DNA from: Pseudomonas viridiflava
Lineage (GTDB): Bacteria; Pseudomonadota; Gammaproteobacteria; Pseudomonadales; Pseudomonadaceae
Direction of reading: 5' to 3'
Assembly (NCBI RefSeq): GCF_001642795.1
Contig: NZ_LKEH01000018.1
Coordinates: forward strand, 113,817-177,816
Length of the DNA: 64,000 nucleotides
Below the pieces are notes generated by a model. The model did not search any database. It had not been told where the DNA came from and saw only the letters and a program-made list of their open reading frames with translations. A program made the position numbers and the translations under genes. Below, in pieces: positions 38,260 to 49,287 of this stretch. Numbering within the stretch: the stretch's first letter is position 1; every line of letters begins with the position of its first letter.

Positions 38260-39336
38260 ATGCGCGATCGACTGTTGGCTGCGGAGAAAGTAAAGGCCAT
38301 CGATTGGCGGGACGACGCTCTGTACCTGCTGGATCAGCGGGTACTGCCGTTCGAGGAAACCTGGCACGCCTACACCAGTGCTGCGGGCGTGGCTGAGGCC
38401 ATTCGCTCGATGGTCGTGCGCGGTGCGCCTGCCATCGGCATCAGTGCTGCCTACGGCGTGGTGCTCGGTGCGCGGGCCAGGATCGCGGCCGGTGGCGACT
38501 GGCGATCAGCGCTGGAGGATGATTTCGCGCTGCTTGCAGACTCACGTCCTACGGCGGTCAACCTGTTCTGGGCACTGAATCGCATGCGTGACCGCTTGCA
38601 GCGTCTGAAGGCGACGGATGATCCGTTGGTGTTTCTGGAGGCTGAAGCGGTGGCCATTCACCTGAGCGACCGCGAAGCCAACCTGACCATGGCCCAGCTT
38701 GGTGCCGACCTGATCCGCAAGCATCAGGGCAATCTGCAGACCGTGCTGACCCACTGCAACACCGGGGCGCTGGCCACCGGCGGTTTCGGTACGGCACTGG
38801 GTGTGATCCGTGCTGCGCATCTGGAAGGCATGATCGAGCGCGTCTACGCCGATGAAACCCGCCCCTGGCTGCAGGGCTCCCGGTTGACCGCCTGGGAACT
38901 GGCCAACGAAGGCATTCCGGTGACCCTGAACGCCGACTCCGCCGCCGCGCACCTGATGCGCACCAAAGGCATCACCTGGGTCATCGTCGGTGCCGACCGC
39001 ATCACGGCCAATGGTGACGTGGCGAACAAGATCGGCACCTATCAACTGGCGGTCGCTGCCATGCACCATGGCGTGCGCTTCATGGTGGTTGCGCCGAGTT
39101 CGACCATCGACATGGACATGGCCAGCGGCGAAGACATCGTCATCGAAGAGCGCGACGGGCGCGAGCTGCTTGAAGTGGGCGGTCAGCGGGTGGGTGCCGA
39201 CGTCGATGCCTTCAATCCGGTGTTCGATGTGACGCCTGCGGACCTGATTGATGCGATCGTGACCGAAAAGGGCATTGTCGAGCGTCCCGATACCGCCAGA
39301 ATGGCCCAGTTGATGAGCCGCAAACATCTTCATTGA
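38260..39336 (+). CDS. mtnA: Methylthioribose-1-phosphate isomerase
   Basis: Converts methylthioribose-1-phosphate to methylthioribulose-1-phosphate in methionine salvage. The 358 residues start [16 protein letters not shown] and contain [15 protein letters not shown], the catalytic Cys in [18 protein letters not shown] (in its two halves) and the Asp in [21 protein letters not shown] 38260 is preceded by GGAG; ATG 38248 is in frame. A TATAAT box at 38209 is a candidate -10. Confidence 0.93.
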   Translation: MRDRLLAAEKVKAIDWRDDALYLLDQRVLPFEETWHAYTSAAGVAEAIRSMVVRGAPAIGISAAYGVVLGARARIAAGGDWRSALEDDFALLADSRPTAVNLFWALNRMRDRLQRLKATDDPLVFLEAEAVAIHLSDREANLTMAQLGADLIRKHQGNLQTVLTHCNTGALATGGFGTALGVIRAAHLEGMIERVYADETRPWLQGSRLTAWELANEGIPVTLNADSAAAHLMRTKGITWVIVGADRITANGDVANKIGTYQLAVAAMHHGVRFMVVAPSSTIDMDMASGEDIVIEERDGRELLEVGGQRVGADVDAFNPVFDVTPADLIDAIVTEKGIVERPDTARMAQLMSRKHLH

Positions 39337-39640
39337 AGTTTCATCTCTCCATGATCGCCTCGGGCGCAGGGCGGCTGAACGGGCCTGTAAGCGTCTCTCA
39401 GCCGTCCTGAGTGGATGTGGCTCGTTTTCAGCGCTTGCAAAGGATGTGAGCGCCTCGGCGATTGTGGTAACATCCGGCGGTTTCCGGGGACGCTATTCGT
39501 AGCCTCCCGCACTGTGCAGAACCAAGTCTTAACTCATTGATTTGTCGTAAGTCGTTGCCCGGCACATGCTGGCAGCGGCGAGCTTCGTTTACCCCGAATG
39601 GGTTTGCGAGGTTTCACCAGAAAAAGGAATCAGGCTTCTC
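39337..39640. other. gyrA leader and upstream region
   Basis: No gene is supported in the 304 bases between mtnA and gyrA. A frame open from 39566 is simply the upstream extension of gyrA. The region should carry the gyrA promoter; a -10-like TAACAT at 39470 has no well-spaced -35. No repeat was seen. Confidence 0.45.
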
Positions 39641-42427
39641 ATGGGCGAACTGGCCAAAGAAATCCTCCCGGTCAATATCGAAGACGAGCTGAAGCAGTCC
39701 TACCTCGACTACGCAATGAGCGTTATCGTCGGTCGAGCTCTGCCGGATGCGCGCGATGGCTTGAAGCCCGTGCACCGGCGCGTGCTGTTCGCAATGAGCG
39801 AACTGGGCAACGACTGGAACAAGCCATACAAGAAATCCGCCCGTGTGGTTGGTGACGTGATCGGTAAGTACCACCCGCACGGCGACACGGCTGTCTACGA
39901 CACCATCGTCCGTATGGCTCAGCCGTTCTCGCTGCGTTACCTGCTGGTCGACGGTCAGGGCAACTTCGGTTCGGTCGACGGCGACAACGCTGCAGCGATG
40001 CGATACACCGAAGTGCGCATGACCAAGCTGGCTCACGAGCTGCTGGCCGACCTGCACAAGGAAACCGTGGACTGGGTGCCGAACTACGACGGCACCGAAA
40101 TGATCCCCGCGGTCATGCCGACCCGTATTCCCAACCTGCTGGTCAACGGCTCCAGCGGTATTGCCGTGGGCATGGCGACCAACATTCCGCCGCACAACCT
40201 CGGTGAAGTCATCGACGGTTGCCTGGCGCTGATCGACAACCCCGAGTTGACGGTCGACGAATTGATGCAGTACATCCCGGGCCCCGATTTCCCGACGGCC
40301 GCGATCATCAACGGTCGCGCCGGCATCATCGAAGCCTATCGCACCGGTCGCGGCCGCATTTATATGCGTGCCCGCTCGATCGTCGAAGACATCGACAAGG
40401 TCGGCGGACGTCAGCAGATCGTCATCACCGAACTGCCGTACCAGCTGAACAAGGCGCGTCTGATCGAGAAGATCGCCGAGCTGGTCAAAGAGAAGAAGCT
40501 TGAAGGTATCACCGAACTGCGCGACGAGTCCGACAAGGACGGCATGCGCGTGGTTATCGAGCTGCGTCGTGGCGAAGTGCCTGAGGTCATCCTCAACAAC
40601 CTCTACGCCCAGACCCAGCTGCAAAGCGTGTTCGGCATCAACATCGTTGCGCTGATCGACGGCCGTCCGCGGATCCTGAACCTCAAGGATTTGCTGGAAG
40701 CTTTCGTTCGCCACCGCCGCGAAGTCGTCACCCGCCGTACCGTATTCGAACTGCGTAAAGCCCGTGAGCGTGGCCACATCCTTGAAGGTCAGGCGGTTGC
40801 GCTGTCCAACATCGATCCGGTCATCGCCCTGATCAAGGCCTCGCCGACTCCTGCCGAAGCCAAGGAAGCGCTGATCAACACGCCTTGGGAATCGAGCGCC
40901 GTGGTCGAGATGGTCGAGCGTGCCGGTGCCGATTCGTGCCGCCCGGAAAACCTCGATCCTCAATACGGTCTGCGCGAAGGCAAGTATTTCCTGTCGCCGG
41001 AGCAGGCACAGGCCATTCTGGAACTGCGTCTGCACCGTCTGACCGGTCTGGAACACGAAAAGCTGCTGGGTGAGTATCAGGAAATCCTGAACCAGATCGG
41101 CGAGCTGATCCGCATCCTCAACAGCGCCACGCGCCTGATGGAAGTGATCCGCGAAGAGCTGGAACTGATTCGCTCCGAATACGGCGATGCCCGCCGCACC
41201 GAGATTCTCGATGCGCGTCTGGATCTGACCCTGGGTGATCTGATCACCGAAGAAGAGCGTGTCGTGACCATTTCCCATGGCGGCTATGCCAAGACCCAGC
41301 CTCTGGCGGTCTATCAGGCGCAGCGCCGTGGCGGCAAGGGCAAGTCGGCCACCGGCATCAAGGATGAGGATTACATCGCTCACCTGCTGGTTGCCAACAG
41401 CCACACCACGCTGCTGATGTTCTCCAGCAAGGGCAAGGTGTACTGGCTCAAGACCTACGAGATTCCGGAAGCGTCCCGCGCCGCCCGTGGTCGTCCGCTG
41501 GTCAACCTGCTGCCGCTGAGCGATGGCGAATACATCACCACCATGCTGCCGGTCGACCTGGAAGCCATGCGCAAGCGGGCTGACGAAGAAGGCGAAGCCC
41601 TCGAAGGCGAGCTGGTTGATGACGCGGAAAACAGCAACGAGACCGAAGAAGAGCGCAAGGCGCGCGTCAAGGCTGCTGACAAGAAGAAGGCTCCTTTCAT
41701 CTTCATGTCTACCGCCAACGGTACAGTCAAGAAAACTCCGCTGGTGGCGTTCAGCCGTCAGCGCAGCTCCGGCCTGATCGCACTTGAGCTGGACGAAGGC
41801 GACATCCTGATCTCCGCCGCCATCACCGACGGCGAGCAGGAAATCATGCTGTTCTCCGATGGCGGCAAGGTCACACGCTTCAAAGAGTCCGACGTTCGCG
41901 CCATGGGCCGTACGGCTCGCGGTGTACGCGGCATGCGTCTGCCGGAAGGTCAGAAACTGATCTCCATGCTGATCCCGGAAGAAGGCAGCCAGATTCTGAC
42001 GGCCTCCGAGCGCGGTTACGGCAAGCGCACGGCGATCTCCGAGTTCCCTGAGTACAAGCGTGGCGGTCAGGGCGTTATTGCCATGGTCAGCAACGAGCGT
42101 AACGGCCGTCTGGTCGGTGCGGTTCAGGTGCTCGACGGTGAGGAAATCATGCTGATTTCCGACCAGGGCACATTGGTTCGTACCCGCGTCGGCGAAGTGT
42201 CGAGCTTGGGCCGTAACACTCAGGGCGTCACCCTGATCAAGCTGGCCAGCGACGAGAAACTGGTCGGTCTGGAGCGTGTTCAGGAGCCATCGGAAGTCGA
42301 AGGCGAAGAGCTGCTCGAGGGCGAAGAGGGCGTTGATGCGCTGGTCGCTGACGTTTCTGAATCGGACGATGCCGGTGAAGACCTGCAGGTGGACGCCGCA
42401 TCGGATGACGATGACTCGCAAGGCTGA
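39641..42427 (+). CDS. gyrA: DNA gyrase subunit A
   Basis: Breakage-reunion subunit of DNA gyrase, 928 residues. The N-terminus [20 protein letters not shown] is typical, the catalytic Tyr is Y122 ([10 protein letters not shown]), and the quinolone-resistance region reads [10 protein letters not shown] with Thr83 and Asp87, the usual susceptible residues in pseudomonads. The C-terminal half has the six-bladed DNA-wrapping domain with the GyrA box QRRGGKGK, and an acidic tail ([11 protein letters not shown]). It is the first gene of the supercluster running to ihfB. Confidence 0.97.
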   Translation: MGELAKEILPVNIEDELKQSYLDYAMSVIVGRALPDARDGLKPVHRRVLFAMSELGNDWNKPYKKSARVVGDVIGKYHPHGDTAVYDTIVRMAQPFSLRYLLVDGQGNFGSVDGDNAAAMRYTEVRMTKLAHELLADLHKETVDWVPNYDGTEMIPAVMPTRIPNLLVNGSSGIAVGMATNIPPHNLGEVIDGCLALIDNPELTVDELMQYIPGPDFPTAAIINGRAGIIEAYRTGRGRIYMRARSIVEDIDKVGGRQQIVITELPYQLNKARLIEKIAELVKEKKLEGITELRDESDKDGMRVVIELRRGEVPEVILNNLYAQTQLQSVFGINIVALIDGRPRILNLKDLLEAFVRHRREVVTRRTVFELRKARERGHILEGQAVALSNIDPVIALIKASPTPAEAKEALINTPWESSAVVEMVERAGADSCRPENLDPQYGLREGKYFLSPEQAQAILELRLHRLTGLEHEKLLGEYQEILNQIGELIRILNSATRLMEVIREELELIRSEYGDARRTEILDARLDLTLGDLITEEERVVTISHGGYAKTQPLAVYQAQRRGGKGKSATGIKDEDYIAHLLVANSHTTLLMFSSKGKVYWLKTYEIPEASRAARGRPLVNLLPLSDGEYITTMLPVDLEAMRKRADEEGEALEGELVDDAENSNETEEERKARVKAADKKKAPFIFMSTANGTVKKTPLVAFSRQRSSGLIALELDEGDILISAAITDGEQEIMLFSDGGKVTRFKESDVRAMGRTARGVRGMRLPEGQKLISMLIPEEGSQILTASERGYGKRTAISEFPEYKRGGQGVIAMVSNERNGRLVGAVQVLDGEEIMLISDQGTLVRTRVGEVSSLGRNTQGVTLIKLASDEKLVGLERVQEPSEVEGEELLEGEEGVDALVADVSESDDAGEDLQVDAASDDDDSQG

Positions 42428-42451
42428 GCAGTGAAGTAAGTAATACCGTCG

Positions 42452-42501
42452 AGGGCTGGCTCGTCTGTAAATGCATGTGCATTTCAGGCAAGTCCAGCCC
42501 T
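42452..42501 (+). promoter_or_regulatory. Nested dyads between gyrA and serC
   Basis: AGGGCTGG (42452) and CCAGCCCT (42494) bracket a second, perfect dyad AAATGCA-TG-TGCATTT (42469-42484). In RNA this could fold as a stem with an inner stem. No T run follows, so a terminator is not clear. It stands 136 bases before serC and may be a leader or processing element. Confidence 0.4.
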
Positions 42502-42637
42502 TGCGCCATTCGGCCTGCTCTACGGGCGAATCGGAATGCCTGCCGAAGCGGGCGGAGACCGAAGCTGCGGTTTCGTCTCTGCCCGGCCTGTGCAGGGAAA
42601 GTGCGTACAGACCCAAACGTATTTGACGAGAGTGGAT

Positions 42638-43723
42638 ATGAGCAAGCGAGCCTTTAACTTCTGCGCAGGTCCTGCTGCGCTTCCTGAAGCTGTTCTGCTG
42701 CGTGCCCAGGCCGAACTCCTGGACTGGCACGGTAAAGGCCTGTCGGTTATGGAAATGAGCCATCGCAGCGATGAGTTCGTCTCAATCGCCACCAAGGCCG
42801 AGCAGGATCTGCGTGACCTGCTGTCCATTCCCTCCAATTACAAGGTGCTGTTCCTGCAGGGTGGCGCCAGTCAGCAATTCGCGCAGATCGCGTTGAACCT
42901 GCTGCCCGAGAACGGCAAGGCTGATTACATCGATACCGGCATCTGGTCGCAGAAGGCGATTGAAGAAGCCTCACGTTACGGTGCTGTCAATGTCGCGGCC
43001 AGCGCCAAACCCTACGATTACTTTGCCATTCCCGGCCAGAACGAGTGGAAGCTGTCCAGGGACGCTGCCTACGTCCACTACGCGCCGAACGAGACCATCG
43101 GCGGTCTGGAATTCAACTGGATTCCGGAAACCGGTGACGTGCCGCTGGTCGCTGACATGTCTTCGGACATTCTGTCTCGCCCTGTGGATATCTCCCGGTT
43201 CGGCATGATCTACGCCGGTGCGCAGAAGAACATCGGTCCAAGCGGCATCGTGGTGGTGATCATTCGCGAAGACCTGCTGGGACGCGCGCGCTCGCTGTGC
43301 CCGACCATGCTCAACTACAAGGTCGCGGCCGATAACGGCTCGATGTACAACACCCCGCCGACGCTGGCCTGGTACCTCTCGGGTCTGGTCTTCGAGTGGC
43401 TCAAGGAGCAGGGTGGCGTCGAGGCCATCGGCAAGCTCAACGACATCAAGCAGCGCACGCTGTACGACTTCATTGATGCCAGCGAGCTGTACAGCAACCC
43501 GATCAACAAGCCGGACCGCTCGTGGATGAACGTGCCGTTCCGTCTGGCTGACGATCGTCTGGACAAGCCGTTCCTGGCCGGTGCCGACGCTGCGGGTCTG
43601 CTTAACCTCAAGGGCCACCGTTCGGTCGGTGGCATGCGCGCGTCCATCTATAACGCAGTGGACATCAATGCGATCAACGCACTGGTGACCTACATGAAAG
43701 ACTTCGAGAAGGAGCACGGCTGA
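42638..43723 (+). CDS. serC: Phosphoserine aminotransferase
   Basis: PLP enzyme for serine and pyridoxal phosphate synthesis, 361 residues. Features are FNFCAGPAALPEAVL, MEMSHRSDEF, LFLQGGASQQF, the PLP lysine in YAGAQKNIGPSGIVVV, and the C-terminal GGMRASIYNA. ATG 42638 matches the family start. The stop TGA shares its last base with the pheA ATG, so the genes are coupled. Confidence 0.96.
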   Translation: MSKRAFNFCAGPAALPEAVLLRAQAELLDWHGKGLSVMEMSHRSDEFVSIATKAEQDLRDLLSIPSNYKVLFLQGGASQQFAQIALNLLPENGKADYIDTGIWSQKAIEEASRYGAVNVAASAKPYDYFAIPGQNEWKLSRDAAYVHYAPNETIGGLEFNWIPETGDVPLVADMSSDILSRPVDISRFGMIYAGAQKNIGPSGIVVVIIREDLLGRARSLCPTMLNYKVAADNGSMYNTPPTLAWYLSGLVFEWLKEQGGVEAIGKLNDIKQRTLYDFIDASELYSNPINKPDRSWMNVPFRLADDRLDKPFLAGADAAGLLNLKGHRSVGGMRASIYNAVDINAINALVTYMKDFEKEHG

Positions 43724-44817
43724 TGTCCGAACAGGAACTCAAGGCGCTGCGCGTCCGTATCGACAGCCTCGACGAAAAGGTTCTGGAGCTGATCAGCGAG
43801 CGTGCCCGCTGTGCGCAGGAAGTTGCGCGGGTCAAGATGTCTTCCCTGGCGGAAGGCGAAGCGCCTGTGTTCTATCGTCCTGAGCGTGAAGCGGCAGTGC
43901 TCAAACGTGTCATGGAGCGCAACCGCGGCCCGTTGAGCAATGAAGAGATGGCGCGTCTGTTCCGCGAAATCATGTCTTCGTGCCTGGCGCTTGAGCAGCC
44001 GTTGAAGGTTGCCTATCTCGGCCCGGAAGGCACGTTCACCCAGGCTGCTGCCATGAAGCACTTCGGTCATGCCGTCATCAGTCTGCCGATGGCAGCCATT
44101 GATGAAGTGTTCCGTGAAGTGGTTGCCGGTGCCGTGAACTTTGGCGTCGTACCGGTGGAAAACTCCACCGAAGGTGCGGTCAACCACACCCTCGACAGCT
44201 TCCTCGAACACGACATGGTCATTTGTGGCGAAGTCGAGTTGCGCATTCACCACCACTTGCTGGTCGGCGAAAGCACCAAGACCGAAAGCATCTCGCGGAT
44301 CTACTCTCACGCCCAGTCGCTGGCCCAGTGCCGCAAGTGGCTGGATGCCCATTACCCGAACGTGGAGCGCGTCGCTGTGGCCAGCAATGCCGAAGCGGCC
44401 AAGCGGGTGAAGGGTGAGTGGAATTCCGCGGCCATTGCCGGTGACATGGCGGCAGGCCTTTATGGTCTGACGCGTCTGGCCGAGAAGATCGAAGACCGTC
44501 CGGACAACTCCACGCGTTTTCTGATCATCGGCAGTCAGGAAGTGCCTCCGACCGGCGACGACAAGACCTCGATCATCGTGTCGATGAGCAACAAGCCGGG
44601 TGCGTTGCATGAACTGCTGGTGCCGTTCCATGAGAACGGCCTGGACCTCACGCGCATCGAGACCCGTCCCTCACGCAGTGGCAAGTGGACCTACGTGTTC
44701 TTCATCGATTTCGTCGGGCATCACCGGGATCCGCTGGTCAAGGCGGTGCTGGAGCAGATCAGTCATGAAGCCGTTGCCTTGAAGGTGCTGGGTTCCTACC
44801 CGAAAGCGGTTCTTTGA
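43723..44817 (+). CDS. pheA: Bifunctional chorismate mutase / prephenate dehydratase
   Basis: First two committed steps to phenylalanine. Residues 1-90 form the AroQ chorismate mutase (LRVRIDSLDEKVLELISERARCAQEV in parts), about 95-270 the dehydratase (AYLGPEGTFTQAAAM, VPVENSTEGAVNHTLD, DNSTRFLIIG with the key Thr-Arg-Phe), and about 280-364 the ACT domain (KPGALHELLVPF, IETRPS) for feedback control by phenylalanine. 364 residues is the normal length. Confidence 0.96.
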   Translation: MSEQELKALRVRIDSLDEKVLELISERARCAQEVARVKMSSLAEGEAPVFYRPEREAAVLKRVMERNRGPLSNEEMARLFREIMSSCLALEQPLKVAYLGPEGTFTQAAAMKHFGHAVISLPMAAIDEVFREVVAGAVNFGVVPVENSTEGAVNHTLDSFLEHDMVICGEVELRIHHHLLVGESTKTESISRIYSHAQSLAQCRKWLDAHYPNVERVAVASNAEAAKRVKGEWNSAAIAGDMAAGLYGLTRLAEKIEDRPDNSTRFLIIGSQEVPPTGDDKTSIIVSMSNKPGALHELLVPFHENGLDLTRIETRPSRSGKWTYVFFIDFVGHHRDPLVKAVLEQISHEAVALKVLGSYPKAVL

Positions 44818-44828
44818 GGGGGCGTTAC

Positions 44829-44900
44829 ATGAGTCATCTGTTTATCGCCCTCGAGCGTCATGAAAGCCGTCCGGGCTTTCAGGCAGTCGCACGTGGTTGA
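44829..44900 (+). pseudogene. Probable hisC2 remnant, 23-codon open frame
   Basis: A 23-codon frame begins at an ATG seven bases after GAGGGGGC. Its opening MSHLFIALE lines up with the start of Pseudomonas HisC2 as I recall it (MS..F.AL), and its end (AVARG, stop) resembles the HisC2 terminus (KVLARG). In P. aeruginosa hisC2 lies at just this place, between pheA and the tyrA-aroA fusion. I infer an internal deletion of about 1 kb that left both ends in frame. The short frame may still serve translational coupling. Confidence 0.5.
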
Positions 44901-44904
44901 AGTC

Positions 44905-46497
44905 ATGTCAGAACAAGCGACCGGTCCGGTCATCGGTCGTCTGGTCGTCGTCGGTCTGGGGCTGATCGGTGGTTCGTTCGCCAAAGGTGTTCGTGAAAGC
45001 GGTCTTTGCCGGGAGGTGGTCGGCGTCGATCTGGACCCGCAGTCGCGCAAGCTGGCTGTGGAGTTGGGTGTTGTAGACCGCTGTGAAGAGGATCTTGCGG
45101 CCGCTTGCTGCGGTGCCGATGTCATTCAGCTCGCAGTCCCTATTCTGGCGATGGAAAAGCTGCTGGCGTTGCTGTCGCCTCTGGATCTGGGCAACGCTGT
45201 GTTGACTGATGTCGGCAGCGCCAAGGGCAATGTCGTGCGAGCGGCGCGTCAGGCGTTTGGTCGCATGCCATCGCGCTTCGTGCCGGGGCACCCGATTGCC
45301 GGTTCCGAGCAGAGCGGAGTGGAAGCGTCCAATGCCGGACTGTTTCGCAGGCACAAGGTCATTCTGACGCCGTTGGCTGAGACTGATCCTGACGCTGTGA
45401 CGCTGGTGGATCGCCTGTGGTCGGCTTTGGGCGCTGATGTCGAGCACATGCAGGTCGAGCGCCACGACGAAGTGCTGGCGGCGACCAGTCATTTGCCGCA
45501 CCTGCTGGCGTTCGGGCTGGTGGATTCGTTGGCCAAGCGTAATGAAAACCTCGAAATATTCAGGTATGCCGCCGGTGGTTTCCGGGATTTCACCCGCATT
45601 GCGGGCAGTGATCCGGTCATGTGGCACGACATTTTTCTGGCCAACCGTGACGCAGTCTTGCGCACGCTGGACACCTTTCGCGCCGACCTGGATGTTCTGC
45701 GCGATGCCGTGGAGGCCGGTGACGGTCATCAATTGCTGAACGTGTTCACGCGCGCCCGGGCGGCCCGTGAGCATTTCGGCCGGATTCTGACGCTTCGCGC
45801 CCGCGGGGAGGCCCGTTCGTCTGGAGTGGCCGGGGTGCAGGGTGCTGCGGTGGGTGCGGCAAGTCACCGTATCGAAGGCCCGGTTGATGCCGCTTCGGCC
45901 GCGCTGTTCATGGTGGCAGCCTCCATTCACGAGGCCATTGATCTGTTGCTCGTGGGTGTCAGCATGAACGATGCCTGTATTGGGGTAATCGACATCCTGC
46001 GCCTGCTGGGCGCCGATATCGTGCTGCATGATGTCCGTGAGCAGGCGGGTGAAACCGTCGCGGATGTGCATGTGCGCTCCGCGCGGCTCAGGGGGGCGGA
46101 TATCCCTGAAGCGCTCGTCCTGCTGGCGCTCGACGACTTTCCTGTGCTGTGCATTGCCGCAGCCTGCGCAGAAGGGCGTACCATTCTGCGCAGCGCGCAA
46201 GAGCTGCAGGGCGACGAGCTAGAGACGGTACGGCTGATTTCAGAAGGGTTGAGCGTGCTGGGTATCGAGGTTGAGCCTGCACCTGATGGCCTGATTATCG
46301 AAGGGGGAGCCATCGGCGGTGGCGAGATCGATGTGCGCGACGATCAGAGTATCGCCATGGCCTTCAGTGTGGCTGCATTGCGGGCCTCGGGGCCTGTACA
46401 TATTCATGACTGCGCAAATGTCGCTCCATCGTTTCCCAATTTTCTGGCGCTGTGCGCTCAAGTCGGCATGCATGTAGCGCAAGAGGACACAAAGTGA
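44905..46497 (+). CDS. tyrA: Prephenate dehydrogenase TyrA fused to a degenerate C-terminal EPSP synthase fragment
   Basis: 530 residues. Residues 1-296 are a complete TyrA: NAD site [40 protein letters not shown] and [13 protein letters not shown]. Residues 322-530 align with only the C-terminal half of AroA ([60 protein letters not shown]). The N-terminal half of AroA, with the KS..R and S..Q sites, is absent. Of the retained part, the KESDR motif reads DELET (437-441) and GDHR reads DDQS (479-482), so it should not bind phosphoenolpyruvate. A usual fusion is near 740 residues. The stop overlaps cmk in GTGA. Confidence 0.85.
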   Translation: MSEQATGPVIGRLVVVGLGLIGGSFAKGVRESGLCREVVGVDLDPQSRKLAVELGVVDRCEEDLAAACCGADVIQLAVPILAMEKLLALLSPLDLGNAVLTDVGSAKGNVVRAARQAFGRMPSRFVPGHPIAGSEQSGVEASNAGLFRRHKVILTPLAETDPDAVTLVDRLWSALGADVEHMQVERHDEVLAATSHLPHLLAFGLVDSLAKRNENLEIFRYAAGGFRDFTRIAGSDPVMWHDIFLANRDAVLRTLDTFRADLDVLRDAVEAGDGHQLLNVFTRARAAREHFGRILTLRARGEARSSGVAGVQGAAVGAASHRIEGPVDAASAALFMVAASIHEAIDLLLVGVSMNDACIGVIDILRLLGADIVLHDVREQAGETVADVHVRSARLRGADIPEALVLLALDDFPVLCIAAACAEGRTILRSAQELQGDELETVRLISEGLSVLGIEVEPAPDGLIIEGGAIGGGEIDVRDDQSIAMAFSVAALRASGPVHIHDCANVAPSFPNFLALCAQVGMHVAQEDTK

Positions 46498-47183
46498 AAA
46501 TCAAAGCACCTGTTATAACCATCGACGGACCCAGCGGCTCCGGCAAAGGTACGGTGGCCGGGTTACTGGCCAGAAAACTGGGCTGGTGCCTGCTCGATTC
46601 GGGCGCCCTGTATCGTCTGCTGGCCTTCGCGGCGCGCAATCACGGCGTCGATCTGACCAATGAAGAAGCCCTCAAGCTGCTGGCTGCCCACCTGGATGTG
46701 CAGTTCGAAACCTCGGCCAATGGCCAGGGGCAGCGCATCGTTCTCGAAGGCGAGGACGTCACGCACGCCATTCGCAATGAGCAGATCGGCAGTGGCGCCT
46801 CGCAGGTGGCTTCTCTGCCTGCGGTGCGTGATGCGCTGCTGCAGCGTCAGCGTGCCTTTCAGGAAGAGCCGGGTCTTGTGGCAGACGGCCGCGACATGGG
46901 CACGGTGGTGTTTCCGGATGCACCGCTGAAGATATTCCTCACGGCCAGTGCCGAGGAGCGTGCGCGCCGTCGTTACTTGCAGTTGAAGGCCAAGGGCGAT
47001 GATGTTAGTCTGTCGAGTCTGCTAGATGAGATAAGTGCACGCGACGAGCGTGACACCCAGCGAGCGGTAGCCCCGCTCAAGCCGGCGCATGACGCCATAC
47101 AGCTGGATTCAACCGAATTGTCCATCGAGCAGGTGCTGGAACGCATCCTGAGTGAAGTCGCCCTGCGCGATATCGCCGGATGA
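46494..47183 (+). CDS. cmk: Cytidylate kinase
   Basis: Phosphorylates CMP and dCMP. 229 residues, with the P-loop [19 protein letters not shown], the LLDSGALYR block, [13 protein letters not shown] and the late RDTQR-type lid ([11 protein letters not shown]). The start is GTG at 46494 overlapping the tyrA-aroA stop, with AGAGGA upstream; ATG codons further upstream would extend into tyrA-aroA. Confidence 0.95.
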   Translation: MKIKAPVITIDGPSGSGKGTVAGLLARKLGWCLLDSGALYRLLAFAARNHGVDLTNEEALKLLAAHLDVQFETSANGQGQRIVLEGEDVTHAIRNEQIGSGASQVASLPAVRDALLQRQRAFQEEPGLVADGRDMGTVVFPDAPLKIFLTASAEERARRRYLQLKAKGDDVSLSSLLDEISARDERDTQRAVAPLKPAHDAIQLDSTELSIEQVLERILSEVALRDIAG

Positions 47184-47305
47184 TCAAGGAGCCATGCAGG
47201 AGACCAGACCCCGTCCTGCAGGCTTCCTTTCATATGAACGAAACCCACGTTGTCTGGAGCGTGGCAGATGGGCGTATTCTTCGCCCTTGATCAACAGGAA
47301 TTAAA

Positions 47306-48991
47306 ATGAGCGAAAGCTTTGCAGAACTTTTTGAAGAAAGCCTAAAGACCCTGAACCTTCAGCCGGGCGCAATCATTACCGGTATCGTTGTCGACATCGA
47401 CGGCGATTGGGTAACTGTACACGCTGGCCTGAAGTCCGAGGGCGTCATCCCGCTCGAGCAGTTCTACAACGACGCTGGCGAGCTGACCATCAAGGTCGGT
47501 GACGAAGTGCACGTTGCGCTGGACGCGGTCGAAGACGGCTTTGGCGAAACCAAGCTGTCCCGCGAAAAAGCCAAGCGCGCCGAGTGCTGGATTGTTCTGG
47601 AAGCAGCTTTCGCAGCTGAAGAAGTGGTCAAGGGCGTTATCAACGGTAAGGTTAAAGGCGGCTTCACTGTCGACGTTAACGGCATCCGTGCGTTCCTGCC
47701 TGGTTCTCTGGTTGACGTTCGCCCTGTGCGCGACACGACCCACCTGGAAGGCAAAGAGCTCGAGTTCAAGGTCATCAAGCTGGACCAGAAGCGCAACAAC
47801 GTTGTCGTTTCCCGTCGCAGTGTCCTGGAAGCCGAGAACAGTGCCGAGCGCGAAGCTCTGCTCGAGTCCCTGCAGGAAGGTCAACAAGTCAAAGGTATCG
47901 TCAAGAACCTCACCGATTACGGCGCATTCGTCGATCTGGGTGGCGTCGATGGCCTGCTGCACATTACCGACATGGCCTGGAAGCGCATCAAGCATCCATC
48001 CGAAATCGTCAACGTTGGCGACGAGATCGATGTGAAGGTCCTGAAGTACGATCGCGAGCGCAATCGTGTTTCCCTGGGTCTGAAGCAACTGGGCGAAGAC
48101 CCATGGGTTGCTATCAAGGCTCGCTACCCGGAAAGCACCCGCGTTACCGCGCGTGTAACCAACCTGACCGACTACGGCTGCTTCGCAGAGCTGGAAGAAG
48201 GCGTGGAAGGCCTGGTACACGTTTCCGAAATGGACTGGACCAACAAGAACATCCACCCATCCAAAGTCGTTCAGGTTGGCGACGAAGTGGAAGTCATGGT
48301 TCTGGACATCGACGAAGAGCGTCGTCGTATCTCCCTGGGCATCAAGCAGTGCAAATCTAACCCGTGGGAAGATTTCTCTGGCCAGTTCAACAAGGGCGAC
48401 AAGATCTCCGGCACCATCAAGTCGATCACCGATTTCGGTATCTTCATTGGTCTGGACGGCGGCATCGACGGTCTGGTTCACCTGTCCGACATCTCCTGGA
48501 ACGAAGTGGGCGAAGAAGCCGTACGTCGCTTCAAGAAGGGCGACGAGCTCGACACAGTGATCCTGTCTGTTGATCCAGAGCGTGAGCGCATCTCGCTGGG
48601 TATCAAGCAGCTGGAAAGCGATCCGTTCTCCGAGTACGTCACTGTCAATGACAAAGGCGCTATCGTTCGCGGTATCGTTAAAGAAGTTGACGCCAAAGGC
48701 GCCATCATCACTTTGGCTGACGACATCGAAGCGACCCTCAAAGCCTCCGAAATCAGCCGTGACCGCGTTGAAGACGCACGTAACGTTCTGAAAGAAGGCG
48801 AAGAGATCGAAGCCAAGATTATCAGCGTTGACCGCAAGAGCCGCGTAATCAGCTTGTCCATCAAGTCGAAAGACGTTGAAGACGAGAAAGAAGCTATTCA
48901 GAGCCTGCGTAGCAAGCCTGAAGCAGCTGAAAGCACTGGTCCTACCACTATTGGTGACCTGCTGCGTGCGCAGATGGAAAAACAGAACTGA
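47306..48991 (+). CDS. rpsA: 30S ribosomal protein S1
   Basis: 561 residues with six S1 RNA-binding repeats, starting [16 protein letters not shown]. The repeats are recognisable from [103 protein letters not shown] and the final repeat (each quoted as a separate repeat). It brings mRNA to the 30S subunit. AGGAAT precedes the ATG, and codon use is strongly biased, as expected for high expression. Confidence 0.97.
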   Translation: MSESFAELFEESLKTLNLQPGAIITGIVVDIDGDWVTVHAGLKSEGVIPLEQFYNDAGELTIKVGDEVHVALDAVEDGFGETKLSREKAKRAECWIVLEAAFAAEEVVKGVINGKVKGGFTVDVNGIRAFLPGSLVDVRPVRDTTHLEGKELEFKVIKLDQKRNNVVVSRRSVLEAENSAEREALLESLQEGQQVKGIVKNLTDYGAFVDLGGVDGLLHITDMAWKRIKHPSEIVNVGDEIDVKVLKYDRERNRVSLGLKQLGEDPWVAIKARYPESTRVTARVTNLTDYGCFAELEEGVEGLVHVSEMDWTNKNIHPSKVVQVGDEVEVMVLDIDEERRRISLGIKQCKSNPWEDFSGQFNKGDKISGTIKSITDFGIFIGLDGGIDGLVHLSDISWNEVGEEAVRRFKKGDELDTVILSVDPERERISLGIKQLESDPFSEYVTVNDKGAIVRGIVKEVDAKGAIITLADDIEATLKASEISRDRVEDARNVLKEGEEIEAKIISVDRKSRVISLSIKSKDVEDEKEAIQSLRSKPEAAESTGPTTIGDLLRAQMEKQN

Positions 48992-49007
48992 GTTCTGCTT
49001 GACCATT

Positions 49008-49035
49008 AAAAAGGGCGACTTCGGTCGCCCTTTTT
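49008..49035 (+). terminator. Rho-independent terminator after rpsA
   Basis: AAAGGGCGAC-TTC-GGTCGCCCTTT hairpin followed by T residues, 16 bases after the rpsA stop. Confidence 0.92.
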
Positions 49036-49287
49036 CATGCCCGTCTTTCGAGTCGTTTCGCCCCTCGATTACGCTTCGCAAATGATGCCTTCGGCCTTCC
49101 AGGCCCCGTCTTTCCTGCGTTCCCGCCAAGCCTTCGTTGTGGTCATCATATGGTCACATATCCGTCTTGCTGCAGTAAGTCATTGACAACGCTTCACATA
49201 AGTCAAGAGACGGGCTGTTCAAATTCATCCGGCCATGCTAAAACCTTCGGAGCGCTGACCTAGCTGCTTGAAAAAGAAGGGAAAAAT

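Noticed and set aside
39878..39907. Quinolone-resistance mutation in gyrA
   Set aside because: The region reads [10 protein letters not shown] with Thr83 and Asp87, the usual susceptible residues.
39614..42763. A 1,049-codon open frame on the minus strand opposite gyrA
   Set aside because: It mirrors gyrA codons, as high-GC genes leave the antisense frame open. It has no ribosome site and no recognisable domain; gyrA is certain.
44905..46497. Annotating the tyrA fusion as a working EPSP synthase
   Set aside because: The N-terminal half is missing and the KESDR and GDHR motifs are lost, so the activity is not supported despite the alignment of the C-terminal half.
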